Source of the DNA: Stachybotrys elegans
Lineage: Eukaryota; Ascomycota; Sordariomycetes; Hypocreales; Stachybotryaceae
Reading direction: 5' to 3'
DNA length: 64,000 nt
NCBI GenBank assembly: GCA_020746835.1
Contig: JAGPNK010000039.1
Coordinates: forward strand, 62,001 to 126,000
Shown here one piece after another: positions 53,585 through 63,923 of this stretch (position 1 is the first letter of the stretch; each line of letters opens with the position of its first letter). Both the position numbers and the translations under genes were made by a program. Under the pieces are notes generated by a model, which was not told the origin of the DNA, made no database searches, and worked only from the letters and a program-made list of their open reading frames with translations.

Positions 53585-54277
53585 TCATTCACATGAACAC
53601 TCTGGCTCCTCCTCGGTGCTGCACTCTGCAGACTTTTGGGCTTCACCTATCAAGATAAATTCCTTCCTCATGTTATATAGCTCCATCATTCTCTGAGGGA
53701 GCAACTCTTTCCATACACCAAATTGGTCGTTTCCTACAATCGCATAGAGTGGTATCTCGTCCACTAGTTGAATCGCGTCGTTAACGCTACCAATCATCTC
53801 ATCGATACGATGCATCGGGCCGTAGTCGCACAAGGCCTCTGCGGCGTCGGCAGCCAGCAGAGCGATAATAGGCGGAAGTAGGTTTCGGAAGAATGGCCAT
53901 CGTCGGATCATGAGTTGCGCAGTGCGTATGGTCTCAAAGGCCATCTTCGTAAAGAAGCATATTTTCCCCACGATCTGGTTGCATTCTTCGCCAGTCGGCT
54001 GGAGAGCCTTCTGCTTGAGCCGGTATAGCTGGAGGCCGGCATCATCGAACAGAACGTACATAGTCAGAAGATCTGGCCACGTAGCCACCTCCGGTGCCTT
54101 CTCCTCACAGACTGCTATCTGCAAGCTGTTGAGATGGAATTCAATTGGCATCGTCTCGCTCCAACCTTCTAAGCTCTGGTAGAGGCGTTCCCACGACTCA
54201 GGGTTGTACGCCGAGGTGTGTGCCGCGACGCGACACTCAGACCAGATGTCGGTGATATTTCTCAGATATTGATCCAT
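53585..54277 (-). CDS. Helical regulator-like fragment, 230 aa
   Basis: An open frame of 230 codons starting MDQYLRNITD. The sequence is almost entirely helical and resembles the C-terminal half of fungal-specific transcription factors or related helical regulators: SWERLYQSLEGWSETMPIEF, then DLLTMYVLFDDAGLQLYRLK, then an Ala/Leu-rich helix and a C-terminal helix with an acidic Cys-containing tail. No Zn2Cys6 domain is present upstream; the next 400 bp toward the promoter hold no coding text. Either it is a truncated regulator or a short protein of the same fold. Confidence that it is coding is fair, in its function low. Confidence 0.5.
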   Translation of the reverse strand: MDQYLRNITDIWSECRVAAHTSAYNPESWERLYQSLEGWSETMPIEFHLNSLQIAVCEEKAPEVATWPDLLTMYVLFDDAGLQLYRLKQKALQPTGEECNQIVGKICFFTKMAFETIRTAQLMIRRWPFFRNLLPPIIALLAADAAEALCDYGPMHRIDEMIGSVNDAIQLVDEIPLYAIVGNDQFGVWKELLPQRMMELYNMRKEFILIGEAQKSAECSTEEEPECSCE

Positions 54278-55732
54278 GATCAGCGGCTGCGCGTTGAGCG
54301 GATAGGTGACAATTGGCAGAAAAATGTGTGCTTGCGCCTGTGGATATGGAGGTATGAAGGTATAGTGGTAGGGTCGTAGGGGATTGGAATTGATCCGAGA
54401 ATGACTCGCTATCCAGGCTTTTTCATGTTGAATATTTATATTTTATAATGCTGCCTTGTCCGCTCTCATGGCTAGGATGCCATGTCGACACCTTAAATTG
54501 CCATTTTCCCACTTGGCTTCAGACCCACAGTGGATGGATAGATCACGAGATCAGTGAACACTCCACTGAATGGTGTTGGTGCTCAATGGAATGAGCCCAA
54601 AAGTCCATTGATGGATCCTATTCCCACGGTGAAGCGCGGTCTGGTGCCGCTTTCTCCGTAGCTCGTTTCGGCCTCTCGATTTCTCCACCCCTTTGGCGCC
54701 TTTGACTCACCTCACTTTCATGTCTGCAATCTGAGTGATAGCCCATACCCCAAGTAAGACATGGCATCCCAGTCATAATTAAACGGGCCAGTATAAACCA
54801 TGAAACATGCGCATGATATAATTGCCGACGTCTGCCGACTACCGCTAAGTAGGTCCACATGACATGATGGCAGTCGTCTGCCGTGGCCCCCTCGATACTT
54901 ATATTCCATTCAACCAGTCCACGCAATCATCAAACTCGATCATCAATACCAGAGGGAGAACTTTCCATGGCCTTTTTTGCAACAGAAGACATAGTGTCGG
55001 AATTCTACTCGACCTATGATCCCGAGAAAGATTCATCAATCGTCGACATCAACCTTGGCGCTCATCAGGCCCTTCTCCTGTTTCTAAAGCTATGGATATC
55101 AACATGGTGATAAATTTGTACGATATCGAAAGCCAAAATCAACATGTCAAGTACACTGACTTAGAACCACAGTATACTGTTGGCTCGTAGCCAGGCTATA
55201 TCAAATTACACGAGCGTTCGAGAATGTACAGGGAGGAGCAGAGGAATAGAAGCAAGGGTCTTAGGGTCTTATTCCAAGCGGCACCGTCGCCGTACCTATC
55301 CGCTGCTTGCGCCACGGAGCGAAATCTCCTAACCAGCTGAATGAGACTCGGTAGTAGTTTATGGACGGAGACGAATTGTTTTGGAAGCGGTAAATTATCA
55401 GTACATGAGAGACCTGAGCTATGGTAAACCCTAAAGCAAGGATGTATTAAAAAAAAATGCAATCGGTTGCCGCCACACGTTCTCGATACTGCCCTAGACA
55501 CGGCCTAAAGAAGCTAGCAGTTACGAGCGCCGCCCGATAGAGGGGCAGCGTCAGGGAGTTTTCCGGAGAATAGCTGAGCACGGGCTCTCCATAGTCGCCG
55601 GGCGTGATGCCCGGTGAGCCCGCCGTTCTATCCCACTAGGCTCGCCTCAGAGATGAGGCATTTACTCATTCGGGCAACTCACGGATAGCGCCCTAATAAC
55701 CGAAAGAAGGCTGCTATTCCAAGAGCGGCCCC
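54278..55732. other. Interval without supported gene
   Basis: A 48-75 codon frame near 54,883-55,110 (MAFFATEDIVSEFYSTYD...) has some coding character but no splice partner. A small perfect hairpin word (CGGGC-GTGAT-GCCCG) lies near 55,600. Nothing else recognised. Confidence 0.45.
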
Positions 55733-58700
55733 TTATCGTCGCCGTGCTTTCTTCCGTACCACCTCTTGCTCCACTTCACAAATTGGCCATTTTCTTTTCC
55801 GATGGTCCTGTTGGCCAAAGCGGGCTTCTAACTGCTGTGCATCAATGAGCCACTGCAAGCTGAAGGGCGCACCACTGATTGGATACGCCGTGTCTTTTTC
55901 GCGCAGTGATATTGCAATAGGTTCCTGTCGGCTAGGTGTCTGGAACTTGATGACCTTGGAGAAATTTCCGTCCCTGAGCCTTGTAAACCGATCCTGGAAA
56001 CCAGTGGGCAGAGCACGGCCTGATACAAGGAACTCTGCAGATGAAGCATTTAGCTGTGCCATAAATGCTTCAAACTCGGGTGTTCGAGCTCGCAGTCTAC
56101 AGGAAATTCTCCCAACACACTCATATGCGCCACCGATGAACTGATATGGGCGCTCGGGGTCTAGTTCGAAAAAGAAGAGCTCTGCGCGCGTTCGGAGGAC
56201 GAGACAGTCTAGGGTAGGGGAGTCCAACATAGTATCTCGCGCCTCGTCGCGGATCTCCTTCATGACAAGCACATCATCTAGCGGCGGCTCAGGGCCATCA
56301 AACTCGATATCAAATCTGAAGAACTCTCCTTTGTCTCCCATTTCCTGGTGACTCAGGAGCTGTGTCCAAGCGCGGCTAGAGCTCCCGGACTGCCAGAATG
56401 CTCGGAAGACGCGTAACGGGAAGGAATCCCTCCAAAAGCAGCGGGACGTTGAGGTATCGGGACGGCCTTTCCTGGCCGAGCCGGTTCCGAGTGATACCAC
56501 AAGGCTTGGCTTGGGGGTAGCAGGAAATAGGGCAGCAGCTTCCTGCATAGCGATGGTTACCGGGTTATTGAAGAGTAGGCCGCCGTCTTGGAAAGTCCCT
56601 AGACCGAGTATATGCCTTGGCCTAAAGTAGCTGCGCCCCATGAGTAAAGAAAGAAGGGGAAATGGAGAAGAAAGGACTTGGATGATACTCACTATGGCGC
56701 TGCTGTTGCACACCGTAGTCTACCATCATTAGCTCTCGAAAGACAGGGTGAAGGCTGCAATGCTTACACTTCCCATAGCAAGACGTGGGCAGAATTTTGA
56801 AGGACGTGGTAATCTGAAAGCATCAACACCCAGCTCCCCAGTATCAACTACTACCATATATCTTACCGTTGTTTGTTTCGCGATTTCCCACCCCGTTGTA
56901 ATTAGTGAAGACACAAGGTGCCGCGTCGCGAATCGTGGTTACTGGTACTCCTATCATAGTACCCATCTCACTTGCATTGGAATATTCTATCATGGTTCTG
57001 GTTAACCCAAACACCTCTTGCAGCGCCTTCTCTAAGTTTCTTGCGGGATATCTGCTGTCGGCTAGTATAGACAGGATAAAGTCGTAGATCTTAGACAAGA
57101 GCGGGATCCAGCAGGACCAACGGGGGGTGAATGCAAGACGGGACAAGCTTTCAAATGAAGCTATACAATCCTCAATCGACCAGCCGTTGATGAAGAGCGC
57201 GCATGCAATTATTGCCCCTTAGAGGCACAGGATTAGTTAGACATGAGGAACGTGAAGGACGGTCACCTACCGGAACTGGTCCCATAGACCACGTCAAAGT
57301 TTCGCTGAACCGGGTAGGGAAGCCCTATCCTTTCCTGAAGAATGTGGATGAATTCCAGCGGAACTCGCCCCCTCGTGCCACCTCCGTCAATACTGAGAAC
57401 TCGAATGCCTGCTGTATCGGGCTTTACCCTAATCGTGATACCGGAGTTTCAGTCTGGCATAGAAAGCAAGCATCTACATGAAATAACCACGGGTCGTTTT
57501 CATCCACACGGCCAAAGACTTTCACACAGTTCTCACACACTGCATGCTTACAAGGCAGTCCAAACTGGGGTCGGCGGCGGAGACAGCAGAAGCAAGTTGC
57601 ATCGGAATGAATTGCCGTCCATTGTTGGTGAAATCCCGCTAAACCTGTTGATGGAGCAGTTTTGAGGATCCAGAGTGGATATACCTCTGAAACAGGCTTA
57701 CAAGCTCCTCCTCTAGAAGCTCTGCAAAAGTGGATGGGAGAAGCACATCTCCGGGCTCTGCTGGTAAGAGACATGATTTGATGTACACTCGTGCATGATG
57801 ATTTATAGAGGGACGTCATTACATGGCGAGGTGGAAAGGCTGTAACAGATCAGCAAGCTTAGTGTTGCCTACGGAAGGCGTCACGTACGGTGCATCCCTG
57901 GAACATAGTGGTCCAATAGAAAGCTGGACGCTATCACCGGCAGGCCAAATTGGGTTAGTGACGCGAATGATTCGAAGTGGGCCAAGAATTGGTCAAGTGC
58001 ACATTCAATTCCTGGGTCAGCTCCCCTTGAATCTCGACATACGAACCCAGTCGAAAGGTTCATGCGATAGTTCGCTCGTCAACTTCGCTGCGTGACGCAG
58101 AAGCCCTGCCAAATGTCGGGCCGAGAATAAGTAACCGGTGTCCACTCGGGCTTGTCGTGACAAGCTGAGTAACTTCACTAGCTTAGATTGTAATCTTTTC
58201 CATTGACTATTCTGTCGGCTGTTGCGTCGGCCGCCACGCGATGATTTTTGTCCTACATTTTCCGATTTGGAGAGACTGACGATATGGAGATCTCTAAAAT
58301 GACAGTGCAAATCGATGCCCGTTTCTGCGCGTATGCGATCATCAAAGGCAGCCATAGCGTCTCTCTCAATGCCTTCGTCGATCACTATCACCAGATAAGG
58401 CCGAAGGTCAACAGCAGGCAACGGCTTCTTTTCCACCCAGAGAGCTAAGCGATAAGCGACTTGCTCCACACCGCCTAAGTCTGTTGCAAAAAAGCAGATC
58501 ACATCGAGGAATGGCAAAAGAAGTCGGCGATATAGGTCATCGGCCTTTTCTTTTACATTACCATGGGTCGATCTAGGAAAGACTTGCACACTAGCTTCGT
58601 GGCAAGTCTGAGGTCTGCATGGCCTGGCAAATCGATTATGGGAAGGTACATCTCCGTCGAAGATAACGACTGGGTGGTTCTTGCGTACACTGGACGGTAC

Positions 58701-58938
58701 CGCATGATTGAATCTCTCCATGACCCCTTACTCCTCTAGGACCGGCAACATTGATTCCCACATGGTTCAGCCATCGCAGTTTGGATTGATTTCCCACGAC
58801 AGCGATGAGACTGGGATATTGGGTGTCTGGAGCTTTCAGGTTATCTAGCAGCCTCTGTGGTCGGTCAGAGACCTCCAAGTCTAGGTCTTGGTTATTTCTC
58901 GACAGACGAAGCCAGCGGGTATGCTTGCACTTTGACAT
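55733..58938 (-). pseudogene. RING-like/patatin phospholipase-like gene, frameshifted
   Basis: Homology runs from 58938 to 55733 and follows the long fungal proteins that combine an N-terminal domain, a Cys-rich finger and a patatin domain. N-terminal part: PSLIAVVGNQSKLRWLNHVG, then VVIFDGDVPSHN and FLDVICFFATDLGG. Middle: FGLPVIASSFLLDHY and GDVLLPSTFAELLEEELV. Finger: TCFCCLRRRPQFGLPCKHAV followed by C-x2-C and DACFLC. Patatin: IDGGGTRGRVPLEF (about 57,380), GTSSG with the nucleophile Ser (about 57,275) and FQDGG with the Asp (about 56,585). The patatin part is intact with four good introns. Upstream, the frame changes near 58,680 and 58,020, meets stops near 57,880 and 57,640, and shifts again near 57,435, between finger and patatin domain. 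A truncated patatin protein could still be made from the 3' half. Patatin-like genes are known Starship cargo. Confidence 0.87.
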
Positions 58939-59342
58939 GTCTCACACAGAAACGCAACCAAGGTGCGCGGAGGGTTGCTTATATAGCGAATGCTAAGCCG
59001 AATATGGATTCCACTGAGCGTCAAACAGTATTGGCAGTTAAGCTACAAAATAGATACAGATGAGCCAGAAAGGCTTTGCAGTGAGGGTTCTAATCACAAA
59101 TCAGGCTTTGAGAATCGTCACTAGCTCTTGTAGCAGCAGTCCCTCCTTTTGCTGCCGCATTGTCGCCAGAGTCTTCTGTCTGTTCTTCCATGGCCGATAG
59201 ATTGATCGTCTGTGGGTGTAGCACTTCCTCCTGAGAGTTGGTATTTTCACCAACCATGCACCATTGGTCCCGGCATCTTTTACGATAGAATCAGGAGATT
59301 CCACATCCATATCCTCCGATTATTTCGTCGGTATCGCTTGTA
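58939..59342. other. Interval with possible 3' exon
   Basis: Minus-strand frame 59101-59310 (DVESPDSIVKDAG ... LLLQELVTILKA) continues in phase from the gene at 59343-59735 if a weak GTCCGA..CGGAG intron is accepted. Otherwise nothing is recognised. Confidence 0.35.
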
Positions 59343-59735
59343 TCAACTTGGATCTCGGACAGGGCTTTCTTCGACCTCGGCCCCCTTCTTTTCCATCGAG
59401 GCTTCCTTTGATACCCCCCATCGAGATATATTCTTGAGCCTATAGAGGAAAGGTGTCAGCTCTTCCACAAACTGGCCTCCCGATGTTGCATATATCCCAC
59501 TTACAAATTTATTGAGATCTGGTAGCTCTATTCCCGGGGGGAGATGCATCGCTCCCTGTAGCTCTTGGTAGGTAGGGTTCCAGTAGATGAAGGCAGTGAA
59601 GATGCCACATTGCTCCCCTGTCTGCAATGCTTTCTTCATAGCACTTCCACCCCTTTTCCTCGCCATCTCCTTCTCTGACTTTGTATGATCGGCGGGAACG
59701 GCTCCCATGTTGCGTTTCGGTTTGTATGTCTTCAT
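59343..59735 (-). CDS. Small basic protein, possibly MADS-like, 130 aa
   Basis: A single open frame from ATG 59735. Residues 18-45 are Lys/Arg-rich (KSEKEMARKRGGSAMKKALQ), followed by a hydrophobic CGIFTAFIYW strand and a Pro-rich loop. A basic helix, then a strand, then a variable tail is the order in fungal SRF/MADS-like small proteins, where R/K-x-G-x-x-K-K-A is typical. The match is weak and the usual strand residues are not clearly present. A further exon downstream (59101-59310) may belong. Alternative: an unrelated small nuclear protein. Confidence 0.4.
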   Translation of the reverse strand: MKTYKPKRNMGAVPADHTKSEKEMARKRGGSAMKKALQTGEQCGIFTAFIYWNPTYQELQGAMHLPPGIELPDLNKFVSGIYATSGGQFVEELTPFLYRLKNISRWGVSKEASMEKKGAEVEESPVRDPS

Positions 59736-59794
59736 GGCAGGTCCAAATGTGCATCATTGATGAGTAGAAACAGTCGGAAATGGGGTTTCCATCT

Positions 59795-60180
59795 GGTTAT
59801 AAGGCCCGATAGCTCATCCATCGGATCACAAGATCCAGAAATGGCTTATCCATCGGTTACAAGGCCGAAAAGTGAGGCTATACGGAGTGGAGACTGGTCT
59901 AGGACTCAATGGCTTGTCCTGTAACAAAGATCCGAAATGGCTATCCATCGGACGGCAAAGATCCAGAACGGCTCATCCATCGGTTACAAGCCGAAAAGTG
60001 AGGCTATACAAATGGAGGTTAGGACCTCAATGGGTTGTCCATGGTAACAAAGATCCGGAAATGGCTCATCCATCAATGGACTTCACAAAGATCCAGAAAC
60101 GGCTATCCATTGACGCTACACAAAGTGGACATTGGTCTAGGATTCAAAAGATCCAGAAACGGCTTATCATTGGGATACTG
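59795..60180. repeat. Composite minisatellite, 25-30-bp core in ~115-bp higher-order units
   Basis: The core 'AAGATCCAGAAAYGGCTYATCCATYGG' occurs six or seven times. Between cores, 'TTACAAG-CCGAAAAGTGAGGCTATAC' and 'GGTCTAGGACTCAATGG' recur at longer spacing, giving about three higher-order units. Not coding. Confidence 0.88.
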
Positions 60181-60509
60181 ACTAGACTAAGTCGAGGGAT
60201 TGGTCAGGCTTTTCGGCTTTTGCCTAGCGCGCGGCACCGACTACCGATAAGACTGAGGCATTATTGGATCTCTCCAGCTGTTGCGGGATACGGGTGGCTG
60301 GGAAAGCGGTCACATCCCCTGATAAATAAATAAATAAAATTTCTTCCAAGTTTAGGCATCTATTGATCTTATTATCAAGGGCACAGGATCGGCTGGGCAA
60401 AGGTCCATGGGCCACACTAGCGAAGTGTTCCTGTATTGCGGCCTCTTCTGTGCACGTGGAGTCGTGAACTACCTCATAGCTAGATATATGCATAGACTAC
60501 CAAATCATC
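60181..60509. other. Spacer downstream of WOPR gene
   Basis: 3' flank of the WOPR gene with an AAATAAATAAATAAAAT run near 60,322. No gene seen. Confidence 0.5.
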
Positions 60510-61121
60510 TCAAAGTATTCTCCAGATACTCAGGCTGAAATTCCCATGTAAGCTGGGTATCACATGAGAAGCAGTCGGAGGAGTCGTCGCATGAGTCATG
60601 CAACCAAAAAGCATCTTCCACAAACTCCGTAGCTGGGTATTCGTTGTGCGTGTGAAAGGCACCTCCAGATGTCCCTGCAGCGAAGGAACCGGAAGAAATC
60701 CACTACAGGCATCATGTTGGGTAAAGTAACAGACAACCCAGTATGATGCGCCAGCCCTACTGAGGTTGATCATCTTTCGAACCAGGCCTTCCTCTGTTGG
60801 GATGCTTGTCGTCTTGTTTTGTAGCTCGTGATAGATGCGGAACCCGTCAAGGTTGTAGCGCGGGCTCCAGGATCGGCCATCCGTCCAGCGCTTGATATTG
60901 GAAAGCGCTTCATTGTACACAAATGTACTTCCGCTCTTAATAAGGTCTTCCTGTTCATCTGCTCGCAGTCTTCGAGATAACTGACGTAGCGAACCTTGGA
61001 TACAGGCGTCAAGAAGAAGGTTGGCATCTTCGACGCTGCCGATATATCCAATGTAGGTAGGATGGGCCTCGACGTCATTCATCATGTCTTGGTAGGACGG
61101 GTTGTAGAGTCGGGGGTTCAA
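60510..61121 (-). CDS. Gti1/Pac2 (WOPR) family transcriptional regulator, 203 aa
   Basis: A single exon from ATG 61121. Both halves of the WOPR DNA-binding domain are visible. The first (residues 22-100) has TYIGYIGSVEDANLLLDACI, then IKSGSTFVYNEA and IKRWTDGRSWSP with GFRIYHEL. The second (113-147) has LVRKMINL and WVVCYFTQHDACSGFLPVPS. The family includes Gti1, Pac2, Wor1, Ryp1 and Sge1, regulators of morphology, nutrient uptake and effector genes. The usual R-S of the SWSPSR motif is shortened (SWSPRY), and the protein is short for the family; the Gln/Pro/His-rich tail of Sge1-type members is missing, so it is closer to the Pac2 type or is a reduced paralog. Start is before the domain with no upstream exon evident. 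Expected to be nuclear. Confidence 0.83.
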   Translation of the reverse strand: MNPRLYNPSYQDMMNDVEAHPTYIGYIGSVEDANLLLDACIQGSLRQLSRRLRADEQEDLIKSGSTFVYNEALSNIKRWTDGRSWSPRYNLDGFRIYHELQNKTTSIPTEEGLVRKMINLSRAGASYWVVCYFTQHDACSGFLPVPSLQGHLEVPFTRTTNTQLRSLWKMLFGCMTHATTPPTASHVIPSLHGNFSLSIWRIL

Positions 61122-61749
61122 GGATTGATGGCGTCGTTTTCCCCTTGAGACAAGTAACTGGTATATTTTGGGCTAGGGCAAGTCAGCACCCTTTCACCAG
61201 GTTAGCTAGTTCATGTGATTTATAATTTTTGCTTTCAAGCTAGCGCCATATATGGCGTATGCGCCTCCTGAAAGCAGAAATTGGATGGATATGTTTTGAA
61301 GCCGAGTTACTTGTCAGAAACCTTCACGTAGATTGGAAGCCATTTCCTGACGCCAACCCACCAACTTCTAGCACCCGCATTAGTACAGTATGTGGCGAGA
61401 AAGCCAACTATCACGAAATTCGTTCGAGGAATCAAAGCCGGCTTACAACCCTACTAGCGGTCAGAGAGCGTATATGCATTGATGTATCTATGCATTTTTT
61501 CTCTATTGTGTACGACTGCATTGGGTGCCAAGACACCTTACTGTATTGGCTCTTAATACTTCTTCCACTGAAACTGTATTCCTCTTTTTATCCTTATACT
61601 TACATATATGAGATTGTGATGATTAAGCCTTGTTTTCATTCTATACACTGTAAAATGACTTTATATTCCTATTGGCCGGTACTGTCATAGTAATTACCAT
61701 AGTTTACATAGCGCCTTAAGTCATGCATGCAACGATACCTTATATACTA
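61122..61749. other. WOPR promoter and AT-rich intergenic DNA
   Basis: A 143-codon plus-strand frame (61259-61690) becomes a Tyr/Leu-rich translation of AT-rich sequence and is not considered a gene. Confidence 0.5.
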
Positions 61750-62091
61750 TTATGCATTTAACTTTCTCTTCTTTCTTGCTTCGCCCTCTATGGGCTGGGA
61801 ATTCTTATCCTGTTCTAGTTGAGCGCTTAGGTTCGATATGATCTGCTCCTTTTCCGCGTTGGCCTTAATAAGACTCTCCGTCTCTTCTCTAGCCATAAGT
61901 AGAAGATACTCTTGCGATTCAATAACGCAATTCTTCTCCGCTATCTCTTTGACTTTCCCAGATAGAGTCTCCTTATGCTGATCGAGCTCCATTTCCAAAA
62001 CTTGTTTATGAAAGAAAATCTCATCGAACTGATCGACATACTTGGAGATAATATTCAACAATTCCCGGTTCTGAGAGTAGGATATCTCCAA
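61750..62091 (-). CDS. Coiled-coil protein, partial model, ~113 aa
   Basis: The open frame begins at about 62091, without an ATG there, so an upstream exon is expected; the preceding GAGGCCAG could be its acceptor. The product is a continuous coiled coil: heptads with Leu/Ile at a/d positions through ELLNIISKYVDQFDEIF, QVLEMELDQHKETL and LIKANAEKEQIISNLSAQLE, then a basic end (EARKKRKLNA) that could be a nuclear localisation signal. Short coiled-coil proteins like this are common in fungal accessory regions. Function unknown. Confidence 0.42.
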   Translation of the reverse strand: MEISYSQNRELLNIISKYVDQFDEIFFHKQVLEMELDQHKETLSGKVKEIAEKNCVIESQEYLLLMAREETESLIKANAEKEQIISNLSAQLEQDKNSQPIEGEARKKRKLNA

Positions 62092-63329
62092 CTGGCCTCG
62101 GATCTGATGATAGTGCCACTTTAAATTATCTCAATTGTGAGAAGCCCCGTGATCTTCATCAAACATCGAGGAATATTGGTTCCTAGAAGTACATGTTAAT
62201 AAGAAGAATTTCTATCTTGGACATAACGTACATGATGATACGAAGGGTGTCATGCGAGGCATGTACATAGAGTACAGAGTATGCAGGTCAACACATAGTC
62301 CAGCCTGTCTTCATTTAAGCCAGCCGCACCACCTGCTGGGAAGAGTAGAAAATGGATGAAATCGCCTTGGGACTCTGCGATCTCAGCAGCTGTAACTGGG
62401 TACTAGCGGCAGCGTATGTATGTATCAAGTTGCCTACAAGAAACACCGCTAATCCAAATTTGATTTTACTTGTGCATAACCAAGTCACTCGGCTATGGCC
62501 GCCTGCCTGATGTAATGGTACATAGCTTCTGACCAATCATGGTAGCTACCAAATGTTTCTCATCATGACCAAAGCGACAAATCTTTCTTCCATTTGTAGT
62601 CTTGAATTTAGAGAGGCTCTATGAACTGAATGATTTCCATTCCAGTGAGTCATATTGATTTCAGATGGGGAAAAGATGGGATGAACAGATTCTTAGAAAG
62701 CTTGGTACGATGCATATTCTACTGGCATTTCTACGCTCTACCTCCCCGAAACGTCTGTCCTGCCTGGATAGGCTTTAGAGGGAGGGATAGGGATGTGGCT
62801 GGTTGATGGTTGCAGGCCAGGATTCCCCTGACCTCGGAGCGACGGAGAAATAGCAATACTTTTCCGGAAAGGAGGTCGTTATCACGGAGTTCACGTTAAA
62901 CTAGCTGGACTACTAAAATCCACTAAATAGCTAGATCGCTTAGTGGTTCAGTAGTGCATATGGCAAATGAGGTTGTCACGGGCCAACAGTTCCTCACCCC
63001 ACCATGCTGCTCCGATGCCGAGGGGCGGCATTTTCTCGTGGGTAGAGCGTAGGCCCATTACGGCATTCATTGCCGGGAGATACGACATCAGCTCAGGACC
63101 CAGAAGGACTAAATTAGTGAGGAAGATACCTTTTGGAGCCAACCAGTGGACACAGTAAAGAATCGAAAGACAACGGTGGAAGCACATAGCAAAAAGAAGT
63201 GTGGTGGCTAGTGAATGCGTATTCTATTTTCATACAACCCTCCATCGACCTCGCCTCGCTTTCGGCTCACTTTCGGCTCGCTTTCGGCCGACGAACGGTA
63301 CGTACATAACGAGAGACCAGTCTGCTAAC
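62092..63329. other. Intergenic, no gene recognised
   Basis: No frame above 80 codons. TACCTCCCCGAAACG and GGAAAGGAGGTCG words near 62,740-62,880 are unremarkable. The right edge contains a TTTCGGCTC triplication (63,255-63,290). Confidence 0.5.
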
Positions 63330-63480
63330 CGTAGGCCCCCCGACGACATACGCTTTGCTGCTGCTGCCGACCCCTCATTGTTCTCCAGCTCCGGCCAACA
63401 GGCTATTCCAACAATCCCTTCATTGTTCGCATACACTTTTGTTCTTTTCCTCGCTGCACGCACCTGCTCTACCATAATTC
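63330..63480 (+). repeat. Dispersed repeat, copy B (partner at 44.0 kb)
   Basis: Same ordered blocks as 44,030-44,215, with differences spread evenly and a shorter centre. The copies lie 19.3 kb apart in direct orientation. Confidence 0.8.
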
Positions 63481-63521
63481 CTGCGTAACCATTCGAACCA
63501 CAAAAGCCGCGCAGAATCTTA

Positions 63522-63923
63522 TTAGTCATGGGCCTTCCACTGACTGTTCTCTTGCTGAATCACGCTATTGTACTTTTGAACGGCCGAATATAAGCCATTC
63601 GCATGAAACTCGAGCAGCTCCACGACGGGATGGAGCACCTCATTTACTAATGTTTTGTAATACTCAATCTCCCGCCTCAGCCGCCCATTCTCCTGTGTCA
63701 GCTCTATTATTCTCTTTTCTACAGAGATAGGCTTCTTCCGCATTTGAATTTCGTGGGGCATCGTATCAAATGCTGTAGTTGTCCCTCCCGCAGCTCTGAT
63801 TTCAAAATCAACGAGCGTCGGAGACGATGGCGCCTTTCTCGATGACTGATCACACTCGCGATATCCATCGTGGTAAGTAAGAGTGGTCCTTGTGTGGGAC
63901 ATGTCAGCTGATCCTGAGGGCAT
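63522..63923 (-). CDS. Small coiled-coil protein, 133 aa
   Basis: A single open frame from ATG 63923. Residues 1-70 are Ser/Thr-rich and probably disordered. Residues about 72-130 form a coiled coil with heptad hydrophobics (KRIIELTQENGRLRREIEYY, then VLHPVVELLEFHANGL), ending in a polar tail. This layout (Lys-Arg-Ile-Glu-Leu-Thr-Gln-Glu-Asn opening a coiled coil) is frequent in small Pezizomycotina proteins of unknown role. It may form dimers with the similar protein at 61.8-62.1 kb; that is only a guess. The gene could extend beyond the window edge if an upstream exon exists. Confidence 0.5.
   Translation of the reverse strand: MPSGSADMSHTRTTLTYHDGYRECDQSSRKAPSSPTLVDFEIRAAGGTTTAFDTMPHEIQMRKKPISVEKRIIELTQENGRLRREIEYYKTLVNEVLHPVVELLEFHANGLYSAVQKYNSVIQQENSQWKAHD

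Noticed and set aside
55590..55660. Structured RNA around the CGGGC/GCCCG hairpin
   Set aside because: The stem is only 5 bp and the surrounding bases give no further consistent folding.
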